A stretch of DNA of 64,000 nucleotides, taken from Marinirhabdus sp963799365. GTDB taxonomy: Bacteria > Bacteroidota > Bacteroidia > Flavobacteriales > Flavobacteriaceae. Position 1 is the first letter of the stretch, and every line of letters begins with the position of its first letter. The position numbers were made by a program, and so were the translations under genes. Where the stretch lies: positions 496,001-560,000 of the forward strand of contig CAWCWV010000016.1 in the NCBI GenBank assembly GCA_963799365.1, in the 5' to 3' direction. This document shows, piece after piece, positions 1-6,738 of the stretch. Under the pieces are notes generated by a model. It saw nothing but the letters and a program-made list of their open reading frames with translations. It was not told where the DNA came from and searched no databases.

Positions 1-81
1 GTTAAATTTGTTTTTATCATATGTAGCTATAAAGTTATTATTAAACGTTTTTTGTAAATGGTTGTTACTTTTTATGTTGAA

Positions 82-88
82 GTTAGCT
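82..88 (-). repeat. AGCTAAC core overlapping the CPBP stop codon
   Basis: On the minus strand AGCTAAC contains the TAA stop codon of the CPBP gene. It matches the left core of the attC-like site at 877-924. A partner GTTAGCA core is not found in the remaining 81 bases of the window, so the site is either incomplete or continues beyond the edge. Confidence 0.3.
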
Positions 89-865
89 TATTTTTTTAAA
101 AATGTTCTTTCTGTTTACCTCCATTTTAATTCCATGCTGCTTTTTATATACCAGTGTCAATAAAATGACGAGCCCTAAGGTAGCAAATCGGAATATGTTT
201 GAGTAGACACCGCCAAGTGCGTTATCACTCACATTAAATAGTTCCCAGGAAAGATTCATAAGCATATGTAGAAAGATAGCTGTCCAAAGATTGTAGTTCC
301 ACTCTACATAGACCCAGGCAAACAAAATTCCTCCTAAAAAGGTAATTAAAAAAATACCTAAAAGTTCAACTATTTCGGTGCTTTGATACAAATGCAATAC
401 ACCAAAATAAATGGCTCCAAACAAAACCGCGGGAATAAACCCAAAATTCGTTTTTCTGAATAACACCCCAAAAAGAAATCCTCTGAAAAAGAGTTCTTCA
501 AAAAAACCAGCTGCAATAACTTTAATAATCAGGCTGTTCACAGAAATAGCATTATACTCAAATAGCAACATAAAGCCAATAAACATTGGTAAGGTGCAAA
601 GTAGCACAAATAAAAAGCCCTTGAGGATCGATCTGTTTAACCCTAAATTTTCCAATAAACCAGATCTACGACTCAATACATAAGTTCCCACAAAAAGAGG
701 GATGCCGGAAATTGTATAGGTTAGGATATGACTAACTCCAAGATAATTTGTCTGCACAAAGAACCATTCCCGAAGAAGTTTAAAATACATAGCATCCAGG
801 AAATGGTAGATTCCAAAAGATACGAATACGATGAGGATTGTTTTGGTTGCATTTTTCACATTCAC
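83..865 (-). CDS. CPBP family intramembrane metalloprotease (CAAX protease/Abi type)
   Basis: This is a multi-spanning membrane protein of about 260 residues. The diagnostic CPBP motifs are visible: EELFFRG in the middle, a following GVLHL helix with its histidine, and HMLMNLSW near the end, which together give the glutamates and histidines of the membrane metal site. The family cleaves prenylated or other membrane-bound substrates in the bilayer; many bacterial members are linked to bacteriocin self-immunity, but nothing here shows the substrate. The frame is open from a GTG at 907. I prefer a GTG at 865 (or 859) because a GTTAGCA boundary at 877-883 lies inside the longer version and the first membrane helix starts just after 865. 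The TAA stop overlaps an AGCTAAC sequence, as in many integron cassettes. Family call is firm; the start is uncertain. Confidence 0.85.
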   Translation of the reverse strand: MNVKNATKTILIVFVSFGIYHFLDAMYFKLLREWFFVQTNYLGVSHILTYTISGIPLFVGTYVLSRRSGLLENLGLNRSILKGFLFVLLCTLPMFIGFMLLFEYNAISVNSLIIKVIAAGFFEELFFRGFLFGVLFRKTNFGFIPAVLFGAIYFGVLHLYQSTEIVELLGIFLITFLGGILFAWVYVEWNYNLWTAIFLHMLMNLSWELFNVSDNALGGVYSNIFRFATLGLVILLTLVYKKQHGIKMEVNRKNIFKKIS

Positions 866-876
866 GTAATTTTGTA

Positions 877-924
877 TGCTAACTATACAGACGTATTTTT
901 TTGGCACAGGGTTGCCTGTTAGCT
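877..924 (-). repeat. attC-like palindromic site downstream of the DUF2130 gene
   Basis: Read on the minus strand this runs from AGCTAAC (924-918) to GTTAGCA (883-877). The ends are inverted repeats of each other and shorter complementary blocks (ACAG / CTGT) sit inside, giving an imperfect foldable site of 48 bp like an integron attC. The right-hand core departs from the textbook GTTRRRY at its last two positions. It lies between the DUF2130 gene and the CPBP gene. The rest of 908-1129 holds no gene that I can see. Confidence 0.4.
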
Positions 925-1129
925 CAAATGAAGTATTCGCTTTTGTTGCAGAATTGCAGCTAGTGAAAATTTTACGCGCTTCCTGAATTTTCAGAAGTAT
1001 CCTAATAATAAGCTTTGGTAATTTTCAAACTTGAATAAGATAAGAATTCCTTAAAATACCCAAACCTCTGTATTGACAGTGGCTGCGATATTTTAATTTA
1101 CGATGCTATAGGCACACCATACACGATCT

Positions 1130-2407
1130 TTATTCATTCTTGCCCGAAAGGCCATCAAATTTCTCTTTCATGGTAGGATTTCCGTGGGTTAATTTTTTGA
1201 TGGTTAGATCATCTGCCTTATTATTTGCTAAGCGCAGATTGTTTTCAGAAGACAACAAAGCATCCTTTGTTTTTTGTAGGTGAGAGATCGTTTTGTCTAT
1301 TTCATCAATAGCTGTTTTGAATTTCCTGCTCGCCAGATCGTAATTGTAGGCAAAGCCTTTTCTGAAGGTATCGATCTTTTCTTCAAAATTGGTGATATCC
1401 ACATTCTGATTCCGCATTAAATTTAGTTCTGCTTTGTATTGCATGGAATTCATGGCTGCATTGCGGAGTAGGGTGATGATAGGAATAAAAAACTGAGGGC
1501 GCACCACATACATCTTTTTGAATTTATACGAAACATCTACAATTCCTGTGTTATACAACTCATTTTCCGACTCCAGCAAAGATACAAGCACAGCATATTC
1601 ACAATCTTTTTCTGTCCGGTCTTTGTCCAGTTTTGCAAAAAAATCTTCATTTCTTTTTTTGGTGGCAGTTTCGTCGTTCTCATTTTTCATTTCGAACATA
1701 ATGGAAATGATCTCATTGCCTGCCTCATCGGTTTCTCTGTAAATATAATCACCTTTGTTTCCTCCTCTGGAATCGTTGTCTTTTTCAAAATAAGCATTCT
1801 GAAATCCCGTAGCACGAAGCTTATTAAACTCGGCTTCACAATGTTGTTCCAGGGTTTCCCCTATCATTTTAGTGGAAAGCTTTTGCTTCATATCCTTATA
1901 AAAGGCAACTTCTTCATCTTTTATTTTAATGAAATCGTCTTTTGTCTTTAACTCGGCTATAAATTTTTCTTTGAGCGATTTCTCCTGTAATTGTATTTCT
2001 GTTTCCTTTACTTTTAATTGGTTAGCAAACGTATCCCGTTCTTTTTCTATGGCTTTAATGGCTTCTGAAACATCTAACTTTTTCTGGATCTCTGCACTTT
2101 GAATTTGAGATCTCATCTCTGCGATCTCAGTTTCCTTTTTCGCTAATTTCTCAGCAAGGTCAGCATTGGATTTGGCTTTTAGCTCCGTTAATTCCTTGTC
2201 TTTGTTCGCCAATGCTTCCTGCATAGCATTTTTAGTAGTGGCTTTAGCAAGTTCCACTGCGCTGGCTTTGTCCTTTTCTGCAAGCGCAAGACGGTTAGTG
2301 AGTTCTTCCTCAAATTGATGGTCTCGCACTTGTTTCAGTATAGCAGCAAAGCCAGCTTCGTCTACTTTAAAGGCTTTTTTACAGTTGGGGCAAATTATTT
2401 CGTTCAT
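1130..2407 (-). CDS. DUF2130 domain-containing coiled-coil protein
   Basis: The protein has 425 residues, the usual size for DUF2130. It begins with a zinc-ribbon-like CPNC near residue 6, followed by a long charged coiled coil rich in K, E and A over roughly residues 40-190. The conserved DUF2130 region follows, recognised by KMIGETLEQHCEAEFN, the DNDSRGGNKGDYIYRE stretch and IMFEMKNEND. The DxxxxKGDY / FEMKNE arrangement resembles a PD-(D/E)xK nuclease core, which is my inference. The family has no settled function. The start ATG is clear. Upstream there is an AT-rich near-palindrome (2434-2456) that resembles the centre of the site at 4629-4783. Confidence 0.85.
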   Translation of the reverse strand: MNEIICPNCKKAFKVDEAGFAAILKQVRDHQFEEELTNRLALAEKDKASAVELAKATTKNAMQEALANKDKELTELKAKSNADLAEKLAKKETEIAEMRSQIQSAEIQKKLDVSEAIKAIEKERDTFANQLKVKETEIQLQEKSLKEKFIAELKTKDDFIKIKDEEVAFYKDMKQKLSTKMIGETLEQHCEAEFNKLRATGFQNAYFEKDNDSRGGNKGDYIYRETDEAGNEIISIMFEMKNENDETATKKRNEDFFAKLDKDRTEKDCEYAVLVSLLESENELYNTGIVDVSYKFKKMYVVRPQFFIPIITLLRNAAMNSMQYKAELNLMRNQNVDITNFEEKIDTFRKGFAYNYDLASRKFKTAIDEIDKTISHLQKTKDALLSSENNLRLANNKADDLTIKKLTHGNPTMKEKFDGLSGKNE

Positions 2408-2566
2408 GGGGTTTTATATCTATTTTAAGTGGCAAATTTAAAAATTTGGCGACAGCGCAAATACAAATGAACAATTCGGTTTTCCTACAATTGCCTTATT
2501 GTTTTTATACGTCTTAAGTTTGATTTTTAATAAATGGATTAACTTTCCTTTATAATCAGAAAGAAC

Positions 2567-2680
2567 AAAAGAGAGAATTAAGGTTACTATATGCGTTGAA
2601 GCTTTAGACTTCGTCAACATTGATAATCCTCTCTCTTTTACTACTTAGATCACGTTCAGTTCTGTGAGACTTTAGATCTC
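2567..2680 (+). ncRNA. candidate bridge RNA in the IS110 left end
   Basis: The region directly upstream of the transposase can fold strongly. An outer stem pairs 2567-2580 with 2624-2639, 14 base pairs with a CC bulge. Inside it, GAAG and CTTC (2598-2612) close a seven-base loop CTTTAGA. A second hairpin, GAGA / TCTC at 2666-2680, carries exactly the same CTTTAGA loop. Members of the IS110 group are known to express a bridge RNA from this position whose two loops recognise donor and target DNA and share a core sequence. Position and paired loops agree with that; that it is transcribed and that these are the guide loops is inference. Confidence 0.45.
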
Positions 2681-2732
2681 GTTTTCAAGTTGTTGTGGGT
2701 ACAGTAGCTAGTTCTTTCATAAATTAGTTCTT

Positions 2733-3700
2733 ATGAATAAATATAAAGAAACTTTTGGAGTTGACATCAGCAAAGCTGTCTTTGACGTTCACGGTAGTGT
2801 GGTTGGGCATAATCAATATAAAAATGACCCATCGGGATTTAAGAAATTCCTTGGAGATCTGCCAAAAGGCTCGTTAGTGGTCATGGAAGCTACAAGCTAC
2901 TACTATTACCGACTCGCTCAGTTTCTTTACAAGAAAGAAGTAGTTGTATCTGTTGTGAACCCCTTATCTATAAAACGGTTCATTCAAATGAAATTGGCCA
3001 AGGTAAAGACCGATAAGAGTGATGCCAAGGCTATCTGTGATTACGGATTGTTGAACGAAGTTCCTCTCTATAATGCCCTTACCGATGTACAGAGCGAATG
3101 CCTTCAGCTTTTTAGATTGCTTGACACCTATGTGAAACAACGTACAGCAACAAAGAACAAGATGCACGGAGAAGAGGCTCTGGGAATACCTTCAAAGTTT
3201 GTTTACCGTTCATTGAGGCGAAACAGGAAACAGTTGGATAAGGAGATAGATGGTATCGAGGAGAAACTACTGTCATTGGTGAAGCAGGATCAGCAGGATC
3301 AATTAAGTTTACTTACATCCATCCCTGGGATAGGACAGAAACGGCATTGTTTTTAATAGTGGTTACAGATGGATTTTCAAAGTTCGAGAGAGCGTCGCAG
3401 CTATGCAGTTATGTGGGTATCACACCAACAATCAGGGAATCGGGCAGCAGTGTCCGGGGACGGGCGAGGATAAGTAAAGTGGGAAACCGGAAACTACGCA
3501 ACCTTTTATTTTTGTGTGCTTTTAACGCTTGCAAATACAACAAAGCCTGTCGTGAGATCTATGAGCGGATAGTAAATAAAGGGAAAAGTAAAAAGCTGGC
3601 GTTGATTGCTGTGGCAAATAAACTGCTAAAACAGTGCTTTGCAATAGCAAAATCTGGTAGACCCTACGACGAAAAGTACGTGTCCGTATTGACCAAATAA
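2733..3700 (+). pseudogene. IS110-family transposase, frameshifted
   Basis: The first 207 codons (2733-3356) give the RuvC-like DEDD domain: D11 in VDISK, E52 in VMEATS, and D94 and D97 in KTDKSDAKAI. They also give the start of the helix-hairpin-helix motif TSIPGIGQK, then run out of frame. The second frame (about 3340-3700) continues exactly where the family would, with LFLIVVTDGFSKFERASQ, YVGITPTIRESGSSVRGRAR (including the C-terminal serine) and SKVGNRKLRNLL. Adding one A in the run at 3338-3340 would restore QKTALFLIVV and one protein of about 323 residues, a normal IS110 length. So this is either a one-base deletion that inactivated the element or a base-call error. Programmed frameshifting is not usual in this family. 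Confidence 0.9.
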
Positions 3701-3715
3701 TTGCTTGTGGTTTGT

Positions 3716-3754
3716 AAAAAAAGAAGCCCAAGAAATCATTATTACTATTTCTTG
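3716..3754 (-). terminator. probable terminator between the PIN gene and IS110
   Basis: CAAGAAAT (3729-3736) pairs with ATTTCTTG (3747-3754). Read on the minus strand the hairpin is followed by a T-rich tail ending in seven T residues (3722-3716). It could stop transcription leaving the PIN gene; it could also be part of the IS110 right end. Confidence 0.4.
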
Positions 3755-3816
3755 AGCCAAAAATAATATTGTCTAAATTTAATGAAGAAAAGTGTTGTTT
3801 TTTACCTCAGTTCTTT

Positions 3817-3823
3817 GTTAGCG
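3817..3823 (-). repeat. CGCTAAC core after the PIN gene
   Basis: On the minus strand CGCTAAC lies 17 bp after the PIN stop codon, the expected place for the left core of a cassette recombination site. Its right-hand partner is missing, and the IS110 element begins within about 60 bp. Confidence 0.3.
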
Positions 3824-3839
3824 ACTGTCGTAGTTATTA

Positions 3840-4598
3840 CTATTCATTTCCATTGGAATCAACAACCTTGGTATTAATTTTAAATATATCATAGACTAAC
3901 CTCGATTTATTTCGTGTCCGTTTATCATTTGATATGAAGTAATCACATACAGATGCCGAAACGCAATGTTGTGAATCTTGTGCCCTAGCAAAATCTGATT
4001 TTGTTGTATAAATATCTTTCCAGAATCCTATTAAATCCAATAATTCAAAGGTGGTAACGATTTTTGTTAATGTGGTCGCTGACCTTCCCAATTTGATTCT
4101 TGTTGCTGTTTCGATAAGTTCAGGTAAACTCATGTTCCCAAATTTATCTTTTTTAATTTCGAACTGTTCAATAACTTCTTTAACTGTGTAATTGTTTATT
4201 TCTTTAGGACTAATTTCGAGAGATTCTCTGAAAGCAACTTTTTGCTCTTGAGAAACCGCACTTAATTCCGTTTTTTGAACGGCTCCCGAAGTTGAATTGT
4301 TCGTCCAGTATTTTTGTCTTTTATGTATTTCTTTCGGTTTTACATTTTGCTTTTGAATTACATGAGTATTTGGATCAATATTTATGTAATTGTTAGAAGT
4401 TATGTTTGAAATTGTTTGAAACCTTTTTTCAATTTTTTGAGTTTTGTCATGGACATTCATTTCATCGGCTTCAGTAATATGAACTGATGAATAAAATATT
4501 TTAGATTGTGGTATTCCAATCTTAGAAATAAGTTCTTCAAGTGTGTAATTTCCATCCTCGATGTCAATTACTATATTATTATCAAAATAAATATTCAT
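3840..4598 (-). CDS. PIN-domain-like protein
   Basis: About 252 residues. From the chosen ATG the protein opens with MNIYFDNNIVIDIEDG, a beta strand ending in the first acidic residue of a PIN nuclease fold. Next comes a SSVHITEADEMN segment. Near the end is SQHCVSASVCDYFISNDKRTRNKS, the usual PIN arrangement of a buried aspartate followed by the (T/S)-N-D core and a basic helix. About 110 residues rich in K, E and S separate the halves, longer than in VapC toxins, so this may be a stand-alone PIN ribonuclease rather than a VapC. No antitoxin gene is adjacent. The frame is open to 4679, but that start lies inside the repeat 4629-4783; the ATG at 4598 puts the PIN aspartate at its normal position. 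Function inferred from fold motifs only. Confidence 0.7.
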   Translation of the reverse strand: MNIYFDNNIVIDIEDGNYTLEELISKIGIPQSKIFYSSVHITEADEMNVHDKTQKIEKRFQTISNITSNNYINIDPNTHVIQKQNVKPKEIHKRQKYWTNNSTSGAVQKTELSAVSQEQKVAFRESLEISPKEINNYTVKEVIEQFEIKKDKFGNMSLPELIETATRIKLGRSATTLTKIVTTFELLDLIGFWKDIYTTKSDFARAQDSQHCVSASVCDYFISNDKRTRNKSRLVYDIFKINTKVVDSNGNE

Positions 4599-4628
4599 CG
4601 CTAATGTTGAGTTGTTGGCTACGATTGT

Positions 4629-4783
4629 TGCTAACGGATTTGTATAAGAACAGTAGGGCGGAAAAAACGCACTATTCATTCGGTTGAACTCAAGCCAAAT
4701 TTAAAATTTTGGCGACTTCGAAAAAGTGCCCGAACCTTTGTGTTTTAAGCTGCTCGCGCTATTTTTTATATACATTGTTATCA
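4629..4783 (-). repeat. 155-bp attC-like element
   Basis: On the minus strand it starts with TGATAAC (4783-4777) and ends with GTTAGCA (4635-4629). The terminal regions are imperfect inverted repeats, both continuing into a GTATA-A stretch. The centre holds a 20-bp near-palindrome, GCCAAA ... TTTGGC (about 4694-4713). It separates the two-gene lipoprotein unit from the PIN gene. The central block recurs near 2434-2456. Confidence 0.45.
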
Positions 4784-4799
4784 TTAGGTTTTTTCGCGT

Positions 4800-5105
4800 T
4801 TAACTTCCAGACGCCATTAGTAAGCCTAAGCCAGCAAAAAAGAATATTAACAATATTAATGCGAGTAGTGATATAATTAAGCCAGCAATTGCTAAGCCAT
4901 TTGGTTTCTTAAAAATACCGATAAAAGATAGTATTAGCCCTAATAACCATAAAAGCCATCCAACAACTGGAATCCAACCTAAAAAAATTGCTAAAATTGC
5001 AAGTACAAAACCTGCCACTCCAGCACCATTAGAATTGCTTTGTTGCTGTATTACTATTGTTTGTCCAGCATTATTTTCTCGATTGTTTGTATTTTTTGTT
5101 GTCAT
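4800..5105 (-). CDS. small two-helix membrane protein (DUF4190-like)
   Basis: A 101-residue protein with a hydrophilic, Asn/Gln-rich N-terminus (about 25 residues) and two long hydrophobic hairpins: FVLAILAIFLGWIPVVGWLL and GLAIAGLIISLLALILLIFF, separated by a short GIFKKPN turn. The GWIP-VGW and GLAIAGL patterns are typical of DUF4190-like small membrane proteins, whose role is unknown. Its ATG overlaps the stop codon of the upstream lipoprotein gene by one base (TAATG), so the two are probably translationally coupled. Confidence 0.75.
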   Translation of the reverse strand: MTTKNTNNRENNAGQTIVIQQQSNSNGAGVAGFVLAILAIFLGWIPVVGWLLWLLGLILSFIGIFKKPNGLAIAGLIISLLALILLIFFFAGLGLLMASGS

Positions 5106-6331
5106 TAGTTAGAGTTGATTTGTAATTGGGTTGGTTTATTTGATGGTGTATATGGATTCATTTGTTTTTCCTCAATAATTTCAAGCATTTCTCTGACGTG
5201 ATGGTTATCGTTGGATTTTTTATATGCTTGCTTTGCTTTATCCAAATATGATATAGCATCTTCTCTGTAGTAATCACTATCCTTTCTAATCAAATACAAA
5301 CAATAGAAAGCATTTCCTCTTGCAGGTCCTTCAGTTTTTTTCGAAAGTTCTATCAAAAGTTTGAGTTTTATTTCACTATCTAACTCATCATCAAAATATA
5401 TGTTTTCAACGCCTTTTTCTCCGTAAGACATTCCAGCTGAACTTTCAATTTTCGACCATTCATAATCATACCACTTCATAGCAAAATCTTTGTTCAAATA
5501 AGCCTTGTCATAAGCGCTTATATCTTGTTTCATTTTACGTTCAAGTTGGTCATACTCAATCTGTGGATGTGAATATCCAATTAACCAAAACCTTGCTTTT
5601 GAGCCTCCATAGTAATCGTTTGTAGAAAATTCAATTGAATAGAATTGTTCGTTGGGCTTTGCTAAAATGTTTTTGGCGATTTCGATGGCTAATTCTATTT
5701 TCTCTGCATCGACTGCAAGCATATATGCTGACGTGAGTACGCCATTATTATATAAATCATTTTGTTCATTAGAAGTTAAAGAAGAATTTAGATTAAGCAT
5801 TTTAGAGTATCCTCTACAAAAATTCTCAAATTCGTCAAAGTCTCTTCTTGCGTTTTCCATTCTGTCGATAAAAACTTCTTGCGTTATTTTATCGTTTTCT
5901 TTGGTTATCACAATATCTCTTTTTGAAATAAAATAGTTCAGCTTACCATCTTCGTTTTCAAAATCTAATTTGAGATTGCCATTTTCATAATAAGTGTATG
6001 GTATTGAGTCTTGAATTTCATCATTATTTTCATCCAAATGTATATAAAATTCGTCTAATCGATACTTTGATAGAGGTTGTTCCTCATCACTTAATTGATA
6101 GGTAGTTAATTGATTTTCTTTGTTAAATTCAAAAATAAACGGATTGCATAAAAGAGATTGGGAAATATTGTCGTCTCCGTGATTTGGAAAGTAAATTTGT
6201 CTTTTTCCACCTTTATAAACTGCGATTGAGTCAGTAACCCATCTTCCATTAAGGTGCTCTTGTGTTAATTTATTTTCGCAACTTGTTAGTGCAAACACAC
6301 ACAAAACTGCGAATATGTAATTTTTGTTCAT
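5105..6331 (-). CDS. lipoprotein of unknown function with C-terminal helical repeats
   Basis: 408 residues. It begins with a lipoprotein signal, VCVFALTSC, with the lipobox cysteine at about residue 18, so it is probably anchored in a membrane facing the periplasm or outside. Residues about 28-150 open with NGRWVTDSIAVYKGG, resembling the lipocalin-like or META-type small beta-barrels of Bacteroidota lipoproteins. The rest is helical and tetratricopeptide-like (RGNAFYCLYLIRKDSDYYRE, DAISYLDKAKQAYKKSNDN). I do not recognise a named family. It is co-transcribed with the small membrane protein that follows. A GTTAGCA core lies 20 bp before its start. Confidence 0.7.
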   Translation of the reverse strand: MNKNYIFAVLCVFALTSCENKLTQEHLNGRWVTDSIAVYKGGKRQIYFPNHGDDNISQSLLCNPFIFEFNKENQLTTYQLSDEEQPLSKYRLDEFYIHLDENNDEIQDSIPYTYYENGNLKLDFENEDGKLNYFISKRDIVITKENDKITQEVFIDRMENARRDFDEFENFCRGYSKMLNLNSSLTSNEQNDLYNNGVLTSAYMLAVDAEKIELAIEIAKNILAKPNEQFYSIEFSTNDYYGGSKARFWLIGYSHPQIEYDQLERKMKQDISAYDKAYLNKDFAMKWYDYEWSKIESSAGMSYGEKGVENIYFDDELDSEIKLKLLIELSKKTEGPARGNAFYCLYLIRKDSDYYREDAISYLDKAKQAYKKSNDNHHVREMLEIIEEKQMNPYTPSNKPTQLQINSN

Positions 6332-6738
6332 AGGTTTTTTTTAAACTTAATGCTAACACTTAATATACGAACAATTTACTACGTTTAAGTATAGTAAAAT
6401 TACGGATAAATATATTAAATGTATTTCTCCAACAGTAAACTTACAAAGAACCCATACCCCACACAACAGGAAAAACCCTGTTTTTTAACGTGCCTATTGC
6501 CTTTTACATATTGTCGCAACCCTGTAAAATTAAAAAAAACCTATATACCAAACCATACGTAAAAACCCGTAATTATCGAGGTGTAGTATGGTGCATCTAG
6601 TTTGCTTACATAGGTTGGAGTAAACCTACAAACTCTCCGCAACTTCCAGTTACGGGTTTCCGTACACTCAAAAAAAACTCGTATGTGTAGTGTTCTTAAA
6701 CTTTTACCTTATTTTTAAGTCCAATCCCAAAACTTGTT
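6332..6738 (+). other. 407-bp intergenic region with a long inverted repeat and a cassette-type core
   Basis: I see no gene here. It holds a GTTAGCA core (minus strand, 6357-6351) 20 bp from the lipoprotein start. It also holds an inverted repeat in which 6556-6572 (TACGTAAAAACCCGTAA) pairs with 6650-6664 (TTACGGGTTTCCGTA) across about 77 bases. The inverted repeat ends 75 bp before the sialidase-like gene and could be a structured 5' leader or a regulator site. No open frame of useful length and no clear -7/-33 pair was found. Confidence 0.4.
6351..6357 (-). repeat. GTTAGCA core before the lipoprotein gene
   Basis: Same seven bases, orientation and spacing to the next start codon (20 bp) as the right-hand cores before the CPBP and PIN genes. 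No left-hand partner was found further upstream. Confidence 0.3.

Larger units (their letters stand above)
2540..3765 (+). mobile_element. IS110-family insertion sequence, approximate limits
   Basis: A single transposase gene in two frames, flanked by about 170 bp of structured left-end DNA and a short right end, fits the IS110 layout. This family has no terminal inverted repeats and usually makes no target duplication, so the limits cannot be read from the sequence and are estimates. The transposase is on the opposite strand to all neighbouring genes. The element sits between DUF2130 and the PIN gene, near a GTTAGCG core at 3817-3823, and may have interrupted a cassette-type repeat. Confidence 0.6.

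Noticed and set aside
908..1129. tRNA or small RNA gene
   Set aside because: No cloverleaf or anticodon arm could be drawn; only the attC-like site at 877-924 is visible nearby.
2438..2620. 60-codon open frame on the minus strand upstream of IS110
   Set aside because: It crosses the IS left-end hairpins and has no family features or ribosome-binding context.
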